DNA of 64,000 nt from Natrinema amylolyticum (GTDB lineage Archaea > Halobacteriota > Halobacteria > Halobacteriales > Natrialbaceae). Below are positions 41,855 to 50,586 of the stretch, piece after piece (position 1 is the first letter of the stretch; each line of letters starts with the position of its first letter). The DNA lies in the NCBI RefSeq assembly GCF_020515625.1, contig NZ_JAIWPJ010000002.1, forward strand, positions 744,001 to 808,000. The letters are read 5' to 3'. Under the pieces are notes generated by a model, which did no database searches, was not told where the DNA came from, and worked only from the letters and a program-made list of their open reading frames with translations. The position numbers and the translations under genes are program-made.

Positions 41855-42127
41855 TCACCGGAGTTCCATCTCTTCGGCGCGTTCGGCGGCGAGTTCCGCG
41901 ATCTCCTCGACGCTGCTGTCGGAGCGGTCCGCGAGGACGCGCGTCAACATCCCGAGCTGGATCGCCGCGGCCTCGCGGAGTTCGGCCGCCTCTTCGGTGT
42001 CGTTGCCCAGGTAATACTCGTGGCGGCCGTCCTCGTGGACGAGGCCGGCGTACACGGAGCGGAGATCCTGCTCCGTGATCGCTGCGGCGGCTTCCGTCTT
42101 GACTTCCTCGAATTGCGGGTTCGCCAT
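41855..42127 (-). CDS. Conserved small haloarchaeal protein
   Basis: A 90-residue helical, acidic protein: MANPQFEEVKTEAAAAITEQ, DLRSVYAGLVHEDGRHEYYL, GNDTEEAAELREAAAIQLGM, LTRVLADRSDSSVEEIAELA. I do not recognise a named function. The YYLGNDTEEAAELREAAA segment looks conserved-type. It lies 82 bp upstream of yqeC on the same strand and may be part of that unit. Confidence 0.65.
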   Translation of the reverse strand: MANPQFEEVKTEAAAAITEQDLRSVYAGLVHEDGRHEYYLGNDTEEAAELREAAAIQLGMLTRVLADRSDSSVEEIAELAAERAEEMELR

Positions 42128-42348
42128 ACACCGACCGCCGTTCCCGAGGGACTAAACCGATGGGATCCCGCCCGCGATTCGACCGGTGTCGCTCTCGGTT
42201 GGTCGAGTGAGCGATTCCCGCTCACACATGCGGTGACCTCCGTTTGGCACCGCTATCTCGAGACGAAATGTCATACGGACTTAGTAATTTTGTGAAAATA
42301 TATACAAATGCTCTTGCTTGGTGCTTCAAAATGTGAGAACTTAATCGC

Positions 42349-42367
42349 TTGCCGGCAAAATTTATAA
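42349..42367 (+). promoter_or_regulatory. Palindrome plus TATA upstream of the OFA transporter
   Basis: A perfect 10-bp palindrome TTGCCGGCAA (42349-42358) lies directly before the TATA box TTTATAA (42361-42367). The ATG is at 42403. A regulator at the palindrome would cover the BRE position. The whole upstream 120 bp is unusually A/T-rich (42283-42402). Confidence 0.5.
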
Positions 42368-42402
42368 AGTGTTAAAATGGGGCGTTCGCACATGATCGGT
42401 GT

Positions 42403-43692
42403 ATGTCAGAGGCAGACGCAGAGAAGAACCGATGGCTCATCGCTCTCTCCGCCATCGCGATCCATCTGTCGATCGGATCGATCTACGCGTACAGTGTCTA
42501 TCAGAATCCGCTGCAGGATCTCAACGGGTGGAGCATCTCCGACGTGACGTTCGCGTTTACCGTTGCGATCTTCGTCCTCGGTATTTCGGCGGCGTTCCTC
42601 GGGAAGTACGTCGAGAAGTACGGCCCGCGGAAGGCCGGACTCGCCGCGGCAGTGATGTTCGGCGGGGGGACGATACTCGCAGGCGTCGCGATACAGGCCG
42701 GGAGTTACATCGGCTTCCTCGTCACCTACGGGGTACTGGGTGGTGCCGGACTCGGTCTCGGCTATATCGCACCCGTCTCGACGCTCGTCGAGTGGTTCCC
42801 GGACCGCCGCGGCATGGCGACCGGGATGGCGGTCATGGGATTCGGTGCCGGCGCGCTGATCACCGGCCCGGTTGCACAGGGGTTGATGACGTCGCTGAGC
42901 ATTCCCATGAACTTCTACATCCTCGGTGCGGGTTACTTCTTGGCGATGGCCCTCGGCGCGAGCTACATCCAGAAGCCGCCGGCCGGCTGGGTTCCCGAGG
43001 GGATGGATCCCGACGAACTCGAGGACACCAACAGCAAGGGCGTCACTGTTTCCACTGACCTAGCACAGCTGACGGCCAACGAGGCGATCAAGACCAAGCG
43101 GTTCTGGCTCGTCTGGCTTGCGCTGTTCATCAACGTCTCCGCCGGGATCATGCTCCTCTCGGTCGCCTCGAACATGACCCAGGAGATCACGGGTGCGTCG
43201 GCGGCACTCGCCGCCTCGATCGTCGGAGTCATCGGCGTATTCAACGGTGCCGGTCGCATCCTCTGGGCGAGCGCCTCGGATTACCTCGGTCGGACAGCGA
43301 CCTACGGGACGTTCTTCGGCATTCAGGTCGTGGCGTTCGCGCTGATGCCGAACATCTCCAACGTCTGGGTCTTCGCAGCGTTCATGTTCGCTATCGTCAC
43401 CTGTTACGGCGGCGGCTTCGCTTGCCTGCCCGCGTATCTCGGTGACCTGTTCGGAACGAAGGAACTCGGCGCCATTCACGGCTACTCGCTCACCGCGTGG
43501 GCGCTTGCCGGCGTCGCCGGCCCGACGCTCGTCTCGGAGATCGTCGAGCGGACTGGGAGCTACTCGCTGTCGTTCTACATCGTCGCCGCTACGCTCCTCG
43601 TCGGCGTCGGATGCATGCTCCTCCTGCGCTTCGACATCAACAGCATCAAAACGGAAAACCAGGACACCGCCGGACAGCCGGCACTGGACTGA
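42403..43692 (+). CDS. MFS transporter, oxalate/formate antiporter (OFA) family
   Basis: A 429-residue protein with 12 transmembrane helices. Typical OFA features are the N-terminal helix ALSAIAIHLSIGSIYAYSVY with QNPLQDLNGWSISDVTFAFT, GLGLGYIAPVSTLVEWFPDR and RRGMATGMAVMGFGAGALIT, and the second half starting FWLVWLALFINVSAGIMLLS. It should exchange or import small carboxylates. The formate dehydrogenase genes follow after 193 bp, which points to formate (inference from context). Confidence 0.85.
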   Translation: MSEADAEKNRWLIALSAIAIHLSIGSIYAYSVYQNPLQDLNGWSISDVTFAFTVAIFVLGISAAFLGKYVEKYGPRKAGLAAAVMFGGGTILAGVAIQAGSYIGFLVTYGVLGGAGLGLGYIAPVSTLVEWFPDRRGMATGMAVMGFGAGALITGPVAQGLMTSLSIPMNFYILGAGYFLAMALGASYIQKPPAGWVPEGMDPDELEDTNSKGVTVSTDLAQLTANEAIKTKRFWLVWLALFINVSAGIMLLSVASNMTQEITGASAALAASIVGVIGVFNGAGRILWASASDYLGRTATYGTFFGIQVVAFALMPNISNVWVFAAFMFAIVTCYGGGFACLPAYLGDLFGTKELGAIHGYSLTAWALAGVAGPTLVSEIVERTGSYSLSFYIVAATLLVGVGCMLLLRFDINSIKTENQDTAGQPALD

Positions 43693-43885
43693 GAGACGAT
43701 ACGGGCGCTCGTAACGGCCGGATCTGTTTCGGATTGCGTGCGTCAGTCGAGACGCACTCTCAGCCCTGAAACGCGACCACGTCCGTTGTCGCGTCGAAAA
43801 CATCGTCGGCAGTACGGGCCGGCGATCGCATTGCGGTCTCCAGCAGAGACGTACACTGAAATACCTCGAATACGAGACGGCATCG

Positions 43886-45409
43886 ATGACTGATATCACA
43901 CCCGCGGTCGAGCGGTCACCGGTCCTCAGGATCGCGACCGATCCGACTACAACCGGCCGCGAAACCGCATACGAAACAGCACGTAGCATAGCCGACTCCG
44001 TTCCAGTCGTCCGGACTGGACCGACCGGAACCACCGCGTTCGACCCGCTAGTACTCGCTACCGTCGACGGGCGAACGGCCTTCCACCCCGATCCGGACCG
44101 CGAGGCGATCGCGAACATCGTCAGTGCGCTCGAGACGGGCGAACTACTGTCCGACGACGCCGCCGCGGTCGTCGAACACGAGCCGGAAACGCGTTCGCTT
44201 CCCGTCCCCGAAACCGGCCCGCTGGCCGCCGGACGGCGCGACGTCCTTGGGCCGTGCGGGTGGGTCAACCCGCTGGCACCGAGCGACTATGATCTCGTCT
44301 CGCCCGAGCGTGACGCGAGCGCAGTCAGCGATAGCGGCCTGCTCGGACGCGGTCGCGGCGACGCGGCCGCGGACGAGGCCGTCGGCAAGACGTGGGCCGA
44401 GATCCGCGAGACCGACGGCGACCCAGTCGTCGTCGTCAATGCCAACGACACCGACGACAGACAGCGTATCGACCGGACGCTGCTCGAGAGCGCCCCGATC
44501 GCCGTCCTCGACGGAATCGCGGCGATCGCCGACCACGTCGGTGCAGCGGACGCGGTCCTCTACGTCAACGAGATCGAGACGGATCTCCACCGCCACCTCG
44601 ACGCGGCCGTCGACGCGGCCGCCGACGACCTCCCGGTCGTCCCCCAACTGGTCGCCGGTCCGGACGAGTACCGCGCCGGCGCGCCGACCGCGGCGCTCGA
44701 GGCACTGGAAGGAAACGACCGGATCGAGCCGCGAATCCAGCCGCCGTCACCGTCAGTTCACGGACTGTACGGCCGACCGACGGCGGTCCACTCCGTGCGG
44801 ACGGTGCTGCAGGTCCGGCGGGCGCTGCGGGACGAGACGCCGACCGACGCGGGCGAGCGCGACCCCGGTACTCGCCTGTTCACCGTCACCGGCGACGTGG
44901 CGGCACCGGCGACCGTCGAACTCGCGTCCGACGACGCGCTCGAGACCGTCCTCGACGCCGTCGCGGTCGACGGGTCGGTCAAGATGGCCTGCGTGGGCGA
45001 CGTCTTCGGCGGAATCACCCGGACGCTCGACGTTGACGCGACCCGGAGCGGGCTGGCCGGCGCCGGCCTCGGGACGGAGGGCGTGGTCGAGTTGCTGAAC
45101 GACGACCGCTGTGCGGTCGCGACCGCCGGCGAGCGGGCGCGGTTCGCCGCCACCGAGAACAGCGGCCGCTGCGTCCCCGGCCGCGAGGGGACGAAACAGC
45201 TCACCGAACTCCTGCGCGACGTCTATCGGGGATCGCTCGACCTCGAGAAGATCCGCGAACTCGGTCGCACGATGGAGCGGTCGAGCAACTGCCGGATCGG
45301 CGCGCACGCGCCGCGTCCGGTGACGACGGCGATGGACGAGTTCGAGCCGGAGTTCCGCGCGCACGCCGACGGCCGCTGTCCGAGCGGCACCTGTTCCGAG
45401 AAACTATGA
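43886..45409 (+). CDS. NuoEF/HoxF-like subunit with degenerate cofactor motifs
   Basis: A 507-residue protein with the domain order of fused NuoE-NuoF (FdhB) subunits. The thioredoxin-like N-part keeps TGPTGTTAFDPLVLATVDGR but not the Cys ligands. The FMN/NADH part reads GLLGRGRGDAAADEAVGKTW and VVVNANDTDDRQRIDRTLLE, where GRGGAGFPTG and NADEGEPG are expected. PPSPSVHGLYGRPTAVHSVR is the remaining landmark. Of the 4Fe-4S site, CGxCxPC is SGRCVPG, with SNCRIGAHAPRPVTTAMDEF and RCPSGTC kept. Flavin, NADH and cluster binding all look lost or changed. ATGA overlap with fdhA shows tight coupling. Confidence 0.8.
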   Translation: MTDITPAVERSPVLRIATDPTTTGRETAYETARSIADSVPVVRTGPTGTTAFDPLVLATVDGRTAFHPDPDREAIANIVSALETGELLSDDAAAVVEHEPETRSLPVPETGPLAAGRRDVLGPCGWVNPLAPSDYDLVSPERDASAVSDSGLLGRGRGDAAADEAVGKTWAEIRETDGDPVVVVNANDTDDRQRIDRTLLESAPIAVLDGIAAIADHVGAADAVLYVNEIETDLHRHLDAAVDAAADDLPVVPQLVAGPDEYRAGAPTAALEALEGNDRIEPRIQPPSPSVHGLYGRPTAVHSVRTVLQVRRALRDETPTDAGERDPGTRLFTVTGDVAAPATVELASDDALETVLDAVAVDGSVKMACVGDVFGGITRTLDVDATRSGLAGAGLGTEGVVELLNDDRCAVATAGERARFAATENSGRCVPGREGTKQLTELLRDVYRGSLDLEKIRELGRTMERSSNCRIGAHAPRPVTTAMDEFEPEFRAHADGRCPSGTCSEKL

Positions 45410-48400
45410 GTACGAACACGAACGCGAACGAGACGCTTCCAGGCGTTCCAGACCTCACCGATCCGCAAGAAGAGACGCCGGTCACGGCCGAATTCGAGAC
45501 CGGGACCGCGAACGATCCGGACGTCGGCACTCGCGACGCCGAGCCGACGACCGTGACGGTCAACGGCGAGCCGGTGACCGTCCCGCCGGGCTCGACGGTC
45601 ATCGACGCGATGCAATCGCTCGACGACGACGTCGTCAGCGTCGACCCCGGTGCGGACGGCGTCGAAGACGACGCCGATGTGCCCGCGCTCTGTTACTACG
45701 ACCGAGACGGCGACTGCAGCGACGAGATCGGGCCCCGCAGCGAGTGTCGGACCTGTATGGTCGAGACCGAGGAGCACGGGATGGTCCCGTCCTGTTCGTT
45801 CCCGGCGGAAGACGGGCTCACCGTCGAGACGGACACGCCCGACGCCGAGGAGAGCCGCAGCGTCAACCTCGATCTGGTCCTCTCGAATCACAACCTCCGG
45901 TGTACGACCTGCAACGGCAACGGTCGCTGTGAACTCCAGAGCGCGGCGATCAGCGAGGACGTCGACCACCCGCGCTACGGCGTCTTCGACGAGCGCGACC
46001 AGTACGAACCGCTCGACGACACCTCGTCGTTCATCCAGATCGACCGCAACAAGTGCATCCTCTGTAACCGCTGCGTCGACGGCTGTAACGACGTGCAGGC
46101 CGAGGGCGTCCTCCGCATCGAGGGCCACGGCGAGGACACGCGCATCGGCTTCCAGTCCGACGCCGAGACGATGGCCGACTCCGACTGCGTCTCCTGTGGC
46201 CACTGTTCGACGGTCTGTCCGACGGGCGCGCTGACGGAGAAGGGGATCGGCGGTGCCGCGACCCTCCCGCTGCCCGGCTTCACCCAGCGCAACTCGATCG
46301 GGAACGTGATCGAACACGAAGACGCGGAGACGCTCGACGACACGACGTCGCCCAACCGATCGCCCGCGCCGGGCGGTGACCTCACGGTCGGGACCGGCGC
46401 GACCATGAACGGCGGGCAGCGCGGCGTCGCCGGCTTCATGGAGCAAGCGAAACGGAAGCTCGGCAAAGCGGCCGGCGACTACGGACGGAAGGCGTTCCTC
46501 GCCGGCGAGCACACTGCCGAATCGATCGCGGCGAACACCCTCCCCGAAGGCTACCTGTTCGACATCGCCGACGCGGTCAGCGACTACCGGCTGAGCAAGG
46601 TCGATAAGGCGGAGACGACCTGCGGGTTCTGCGCCGTCGGCTGTCGCTTCGAGATGTGGGGCAAAGACGACGAGTCCCTCGGCGTCGTGCCCGTCGACGA
46701 CCCCGACGACGCGCCCGCGAACAACTTCTCGACCTGCGTCAAGGGGAAGTTCGGTCACGAGTTCGCCAACAGCGAGAACCGGCTCACGACGCCGCTCGTC
46801 CGCAACGACGCCGGCGAGCTCGAGGAGGCCACGTGGGACGAAGCGCTGGACCTCGTCGCGGACCGACTCACCGAGATTCGGGACGAACACGGCGTCGACG
46901 CCGTCGGCAGTCTCGCGTCCTCGAAGGGGAGCAACGAGGAGGCCTACCTCGTCCAGAAGTTCGCCCGACAGGTGCTCGGCTCCAAGAACGTCGACAACTG
47001 CGCGCGACTCTGTCACTCCTCGACGGTCGCGGCGCTCCAGCAGACGATCGGCTTCGGCGCGATGACCAACCGCATCAACGAGGACGTCGGCGAGGCCGAC
47101 GCCTACCTCATCAGCGGCTCGAACACCACGGAGTCCCATCCGGTGCTGGCGACGCGCATCAAGCAGAACGTCAGGGACGGCGCAGACCTCGTCGTCTTCG
47201 ATCCGCGGAAGGTCGGCATCGCCGAGCACGCCGACCAGTACACTCGGACCACTCCCGGCTACGACGTGACGTGGCTCAACGGGATGATCCGGTACATCAT
47301 CGAGAACGACCTCCACGACGAGGCGTTCATCGAACGCAACACGAAGAACTTCGAGGACCTGAAGGAGAAGGTGCAGGCCTTTACGCCCGAGAAGGTCGAG
47401 GAACTCGCCGGCGTCTCACCCGAGGAACTCGCCTCGGCCGCCGAGACGCTCGCCGAGGCCGACTCCGTCGTGTTCGGTTGGGCGATGGGGATGACCCAGC
47501 AGAGCACCGGGACGGACAACTTGCTCGCGATGGCCGACCTCGCGCTCGTGCTCGGCCAGCTCGGCAAGCCGGGCGCCGGCCTCTCGCCGTTCCGCGGCCA
47601 GAACAACGTTCAGGGCGGCGGCGGAGACATGGGGACGCTCCCCGGCAGTCTCCCCGGCTATCAGGACCCGGCCGACGACGACGTCGGCGAGAAGTTCGCC
47701 GCGGCTTGGGGCGAGCGCCCGCCTGAAGAGCCCGGCCTCAAAGTGCCGGAGATGCTCGCGGAGGCCCACGAGGGCAACCTGCAGGCCATGTACGTCGTTG
47801 GCGAGAACCCCGCCCTCTCCGAACCCGACGTCGATCACGCCGGCGAGGCGCTCGCTGACCTCGAGTTCCTCGTCGTCCAGGACATCTTCATGACCGAGAC
47901 CGCCGAGCACGCCGACGTAATCTTGCCGGCGGCGACCTCGCCGGAGAAACACGGCACGTTCACCAACACCGAGCGCCGGATCCAGCGGGTCCGGCCCAGC
48001 ACCGAGCCGCCGGGGAAGGCGAAGCAGGACTGGGAGATCACCCAGGCGCTGGCCCGCCGGCTCGGCTACGACTGGGACTACGACCACCCGAGCGAGATCA
48101 TGGACGAGATCAGCGACCTCGCGCCCATCTACGGCGGCGTGAGCTACGACCGTCTCGAGGAGGGCGAGGAACACGGCCTCCAGTGGCCCGTTCCCGACGA
48201 GGACCACCCCGGAACGCCCTACCTCTACGACTACGAGGAGGGTAACTTCAACTTCGACGACGGGAAGGCGCGGTTCGTCCCCGCCGACGGCGGCCACCCC
48301 GGCGAGCTTCCGGACGAGGAGTTCCCGCTCACGCTCACGTCCGGCCGAGTACTCTATCACTGGCACACCGGCCAGATCACCCGCCGCGTCGAGGGACTGA

Positions 48401-48747
48401 TGAGCCACGTCGGCGAGAGCTTCGTCGAGATCCACCCCCAGACGGCCGCCGACCTCGGCGTCGAAGACGGCGAGTACGTCCGCGTCGAATCCCGGCGCGG
48501 CGAGATCGTTGTCAAGGCCCAGGTCACCGAGCGCGTCGGCGAGGGAACGCTGTTCATCCCGATGCACTTCGCGACCGGCGCGGTCAACAAACTCACCCAG
48601 GAGACGTTCGATCCGCAGGCCGGCATCCCCGAGTACAAGATCTCGAGCGTCCGGCTCGAGGCGCTCGGCGCGGAGACCGACGAGACGGTGTTGCAAACGC
48701 CGGACGTCGGCTCGAGTAGCGGTCCGCGCATCGCCGGCGACGACTAG
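45406..48747 (+). CDS. Formate dehydrogenase alpha subunit with NuoG-like N-terminus
   Basis: A 1113-residue molybdo/tungsto-pterin oxidoreductase. The N-terminal part holds a 2Fe-2S domain (PALCYYD, ECRTCMVE, SCSFPA), the His/Cys motif HNLRCTTCNGNGRC, and two 4Fe-4S sites (NKCILCNRCVDGC; DCVSCGHCSTVCPTGA). The catalytic part starts with TTCGFCAVGCRFEMW at about 404. The active-site Cys is in NCARLCHSSTVAALQQ near 536, so it is a cysteine, not selenocysteine, enzyme. The guanylate-binding C-terminal domain is complete. It oxidises formate to CO2; the electron acceptor is unclear because the NuoF-like partner is degenerate. Confidence 0.93.
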   Translation: MSTNTNANETLPGVPDLTDPQEETPVTAEFETGTANDPDVGTRDAEPTTVTVNGEPVTVPPGSTVIDAMQSLDDDVVSVDPGADGVEDDADVPALCYYDRDGDCSDEIGPRSECRTCMVETEEHGMVPSCSFPAEDGLTVETDTPDAEESRSVNLDLVLSNHNLRCTTCNGNGRCELQSAAISEDVDHPRYGVFDERDQYEPLDDTSSFIQIDRNKCILCNRCVDGCNDVQAEGVLRIEGHGEDTRIGFQSDAETMADSDCVSCGHCSTVCPTGALTEKGIGGAATLPLPGFTQRNSIGNVIEHEDAETLDDTTSPNRSPAPGGDLTVGTGATMNGGQRGVAGFMEQAKRKLGKAAGDYGRKAFLAGEHTAESIAANTLPEGYLFDIADAVSDYRLSKVDKAETTCGFCAVGCRFEMWGKDDESLGVVPVDDPDDAPANNFSTCVKGKFGHEFANSENRLTTPLVRNDAGELEEATWDEALDLVADRLTEIRDEHGVDAVGSLASSKGSNEEAYLVQKFARQVLGSKNVDNCARLCHSSTVAALQQTIGFGAMTNRINEDVGEADAYLISGSNTTESHPVLATRIKQNVRDGADLVVFDPRKVGIAEHADQYTRTTPGYDVTWLNGMIRYIIENDLHDEAFIERNTKNFEDLKEKVQAFTPEKVEELAGVSPEELASAAETLAEADSVVFGWAMGMTQQSTGTDNLLAMADLALVLGQLGKPGAGLSPFRGQNNVQGGGGDMGTLPGSLPGYQDPADDDVGEKFAAAWGERPPEEPGLKVPEMLAEAHEGNLQAMYVVGENPALSEPDVDHAGEALADLEFLVVQDIFMTETAEHADVILPAATSPEKHGTFTNTERRIQRVRPSTEPPGKAKQDWEITQALARRLGYDWDYDHPSEIMDEISDLAPIYGGVSYDRLEEGEEHGLQWPVPDEDHPGTPYLYDYEEGNFNFDDGKARFVPADGGHPGELPDEEFPLTLTSGRVLYHWHTGQITRRVEGLMSHVGESFVEIHPQTAADLGVEDGEYVRVESRRGEIVVKAQVTERVGEGTLFIPMHFATGAVNKLTQETFDPQAGIPEYKISSVRLEALGAETDETVLQTPDVGSSSGPRIAGDD

Positions 48748-48918
48748 TCGCGCCGCGACGCGAATTTTATCACGTCTTTTTTGGAGCGGTTTCGCAATGC
48801 CGCTCGAGGGAAGCGGGGATTCCCGAAACCGAAAGTGTTCCTTTCAGAGCGATCGTCGTCCCGTCTCTCGGCTTGATTCGATCAGCCTCGAGAACTGCTG
48901 TGACTGCTCTCGGGCTAT

Positions 48919-50067
48919 TCAGGAGCCGAGATCTAACCGCTCGTCCCCCATCCGTTTCCCGCGATGGACGAGTCGGGTCCCGTAATCGGTCCGATCGTCG
49001 TTCCACGTCGACAGCGCCGAATCGAGCGAGTCGCGACGCTCGAGCGCCTCCGCGAGCCGGACGGAATCCCCGGCGGCCTTCGCGGTTCCGGCCGCGGTGT
49101 GCGGCCGGGCAACGAACGCGGCATCGCCGAGCAGGCACACTCGATCGACGGTCATCTCGGGAACGGTAAGATCGTAAATCGCCTGCACGAAGGGCGCTCT
49201 CGTCGCCTCCACGACGGTCGTAAACACTGGCGGGAGCAGCGCCGCCGCTCGAGCGCGCTGCCGATCCGCGACCGAATCGCGGAGGGTTCCGGGCGGAACG
49301 GTAACCGTCCGCTCGACTCCATCGGCGCCCGTGAAAACCGCAGTCCGGTTCCGATCCTCGAGCGTGTCGTACCAGACCCAGTTGAGCCGCCGTTCGCCGG
49401 GCGCGACGCTGCCGTCGTCGCCGGGAATGAAGTACGCCAGAATCAGCATATTCGGCCCCTGGTAGAAGGTGAAGGTGTCGTCGAACGAGTCGACGGCGTC
49501 CGCCGGAAGCTCGTCCTCCGGGACCACGCCGCGCCAGGCGACGTACTCCGCGAACTCGGGTTCGACACCGGGGAACAACTGTTCGCGCGTAGCGGACTGG
49601 CCACCCTCGGCGGCGACCAGCAGGTCAGCGGTTCGCTCCCCGCCGTCCGCGAACGCCGCAGTCGCCGTCTCTGGGTCGACCGCGCTCACCTCCGTTCCCG
49701 TCTGGTACCGTTCATCCGGAACGGCGTCGCGAAGCCGTCGGTAGATCGCGTCCCACGACGTGAAGACCATCGAATCGGGGCTCGTGGTGTCGACGCTCCC
49801 GTCGCGCGCGAGGAACCGCCGTTCGCTCGCGGTCGTCGTCATCTCGGCCGGCTCGGCGACGTCGCGGCGCTCGAGGAACCGACGGACGGTCCCTTGGGCG
49901 ACGATTCCGGCTCCGCGACCGCGGAGTTCGCCCGTCGATTGCTCGTAGATCGTCACGTCGTGGCCGGCCCGCCCGAGTGCGATCCCGGTGAAGAGACCAC
50001 CCATCGAGCCGCCGGAGACGGCCACCTCGAGCGAGTCCGTCGTCTGATCGGAGCGGCGCTGAGACAC
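48919..50067 (-). CDS. FAD-dependent monooxygenase
   Basis: A 382-residue group A flavin hydroxylase. The dinucleotide loop EVAVSGGSMGGLFTGIALGR has GxGxxG changed to SGGSMGG, as in 2,6-dihydroxypyridine hydroxylase-like members. TADLLVAAEGGQSATREQLF (DG-like) and VCLLGDAAFVARPHTAAG (GD motif) bind FAD. The GTG start at 50067 is chosen because the upstream residues are not family-like. The substrate is not deducible. It lies 68 bp downstream of the small gene at 50136, same strand. Confidence 0.85.
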   Translation of the reverse strand: MSQRRSDQTTDSLEVAVSGGSMGGLFTGIALGRAGHDVTIYEQSTGELRGRGAGIVAQGTVRRFLERRDVAEPAEMTTTASERRFLARDGSVDTTSPDSMVFTSWDAIYRRLRDAVPDERYQTGTEVSAVDPETATAAFADGGERTADLLVAAEGGQSATREQLFPGVEPEFAEYVAWRGVVPEDELPADAVDSFDDTFTFYQGPNMLILAYFIPGDDGSVAPGERRLNWVWYDTLEDRNRTAVFTGADGVERTVTVPPGTLRDSVADRQRARAAALLPPVFTTVVEATRAPFVQAIYDLTVPEMTVDRVCLLGDAAFVARPHTAAGTAKAAGDSVRLAEALERRDSLDSALSTWNDDRTDYGTRLVHRGKRMGDERLDLGS

Positions 50068-50135
50068 GGATGGATCTCGCCGCTCGAGAGCCGAAAGGGC
50101 TCGGTTCGGGACGGGACGCCCGCCTGGCGTTCCGT

Positions 50136-50462
50136 CTAGTCGCCGGCCGCGTCGCTCGCGAGCCACGACTCGAGGCGATCGACGACGGCCGCGGCGACGG
50201 CCTCGCCGATGCGGTCGGGTGAGTCAGAGAGGTCCCAGACGTAGTCGCCGCGCTGCGTGACGGTCACCCAGTCGACGTAGCCGCGGCGATCGAGTTCGAC
50301 CAGGAGGTCTTCGAACACTGATTCGTCGAGCCGACAGTCGAGCGCGCCTTCGATCGATTCGGCGAGCTGGGGCGTGGTCGCGACGAGCCCGTTCTCGAGG
50401 CTGCTATCGACGGTCGCGGGGCCGGTCGTCGGTGTCGGCGGGGAGGGCGGCCGATCGGTCAT
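50136..50462 (-). CDS. Small winged-helix-like haloarchaeal protein
   Basis: A 108-residue protein starting MTDRPPSPPTPTTGPATVDS. The latter part (LVATTPQLAESIEGALDCRL, DESVFEDLLVELDRRGYVDW, VTVTQRGDYVWDLSDSPDRI) has the helix-turn-helix and wing pattern of a small DNA-binding domain. The short Pro-rich N-terminus is unstructured. The promoter has a TATA-like AATAGTTC about 30 nt upstream. Targets unknown. Confidence 0.62.
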   Translation of the reverse strand: MTDRPPSPPTPTTGPATVDSSLENGLVATTPQLAESIEGALDCRLDESVFEDLLVELDRRGYVDWVTVTQRGDYVWDLSDSPDRIGEAVAAAVVDRLESWLASDAAGD

Positions 50463-50586
50463 GGTCGACCACTGGTTGCCGCCTGTGTCGTAATAGTTCT
50501 GATGGTAGTCGCCGACGAGCGATGGTCGGAGGGAACGGACTGTCACCGACTCGGACGAGAGACGAACGATAGTCCCTCGGACGGAC

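Noticed and set aside
45223-47316. A 697-codon minus-strand open frame opposite fdhA
   Set aside because: Val/Arg/Asp-rich antisense shadow of a clear formate dehydrogenase; no motif of its own.
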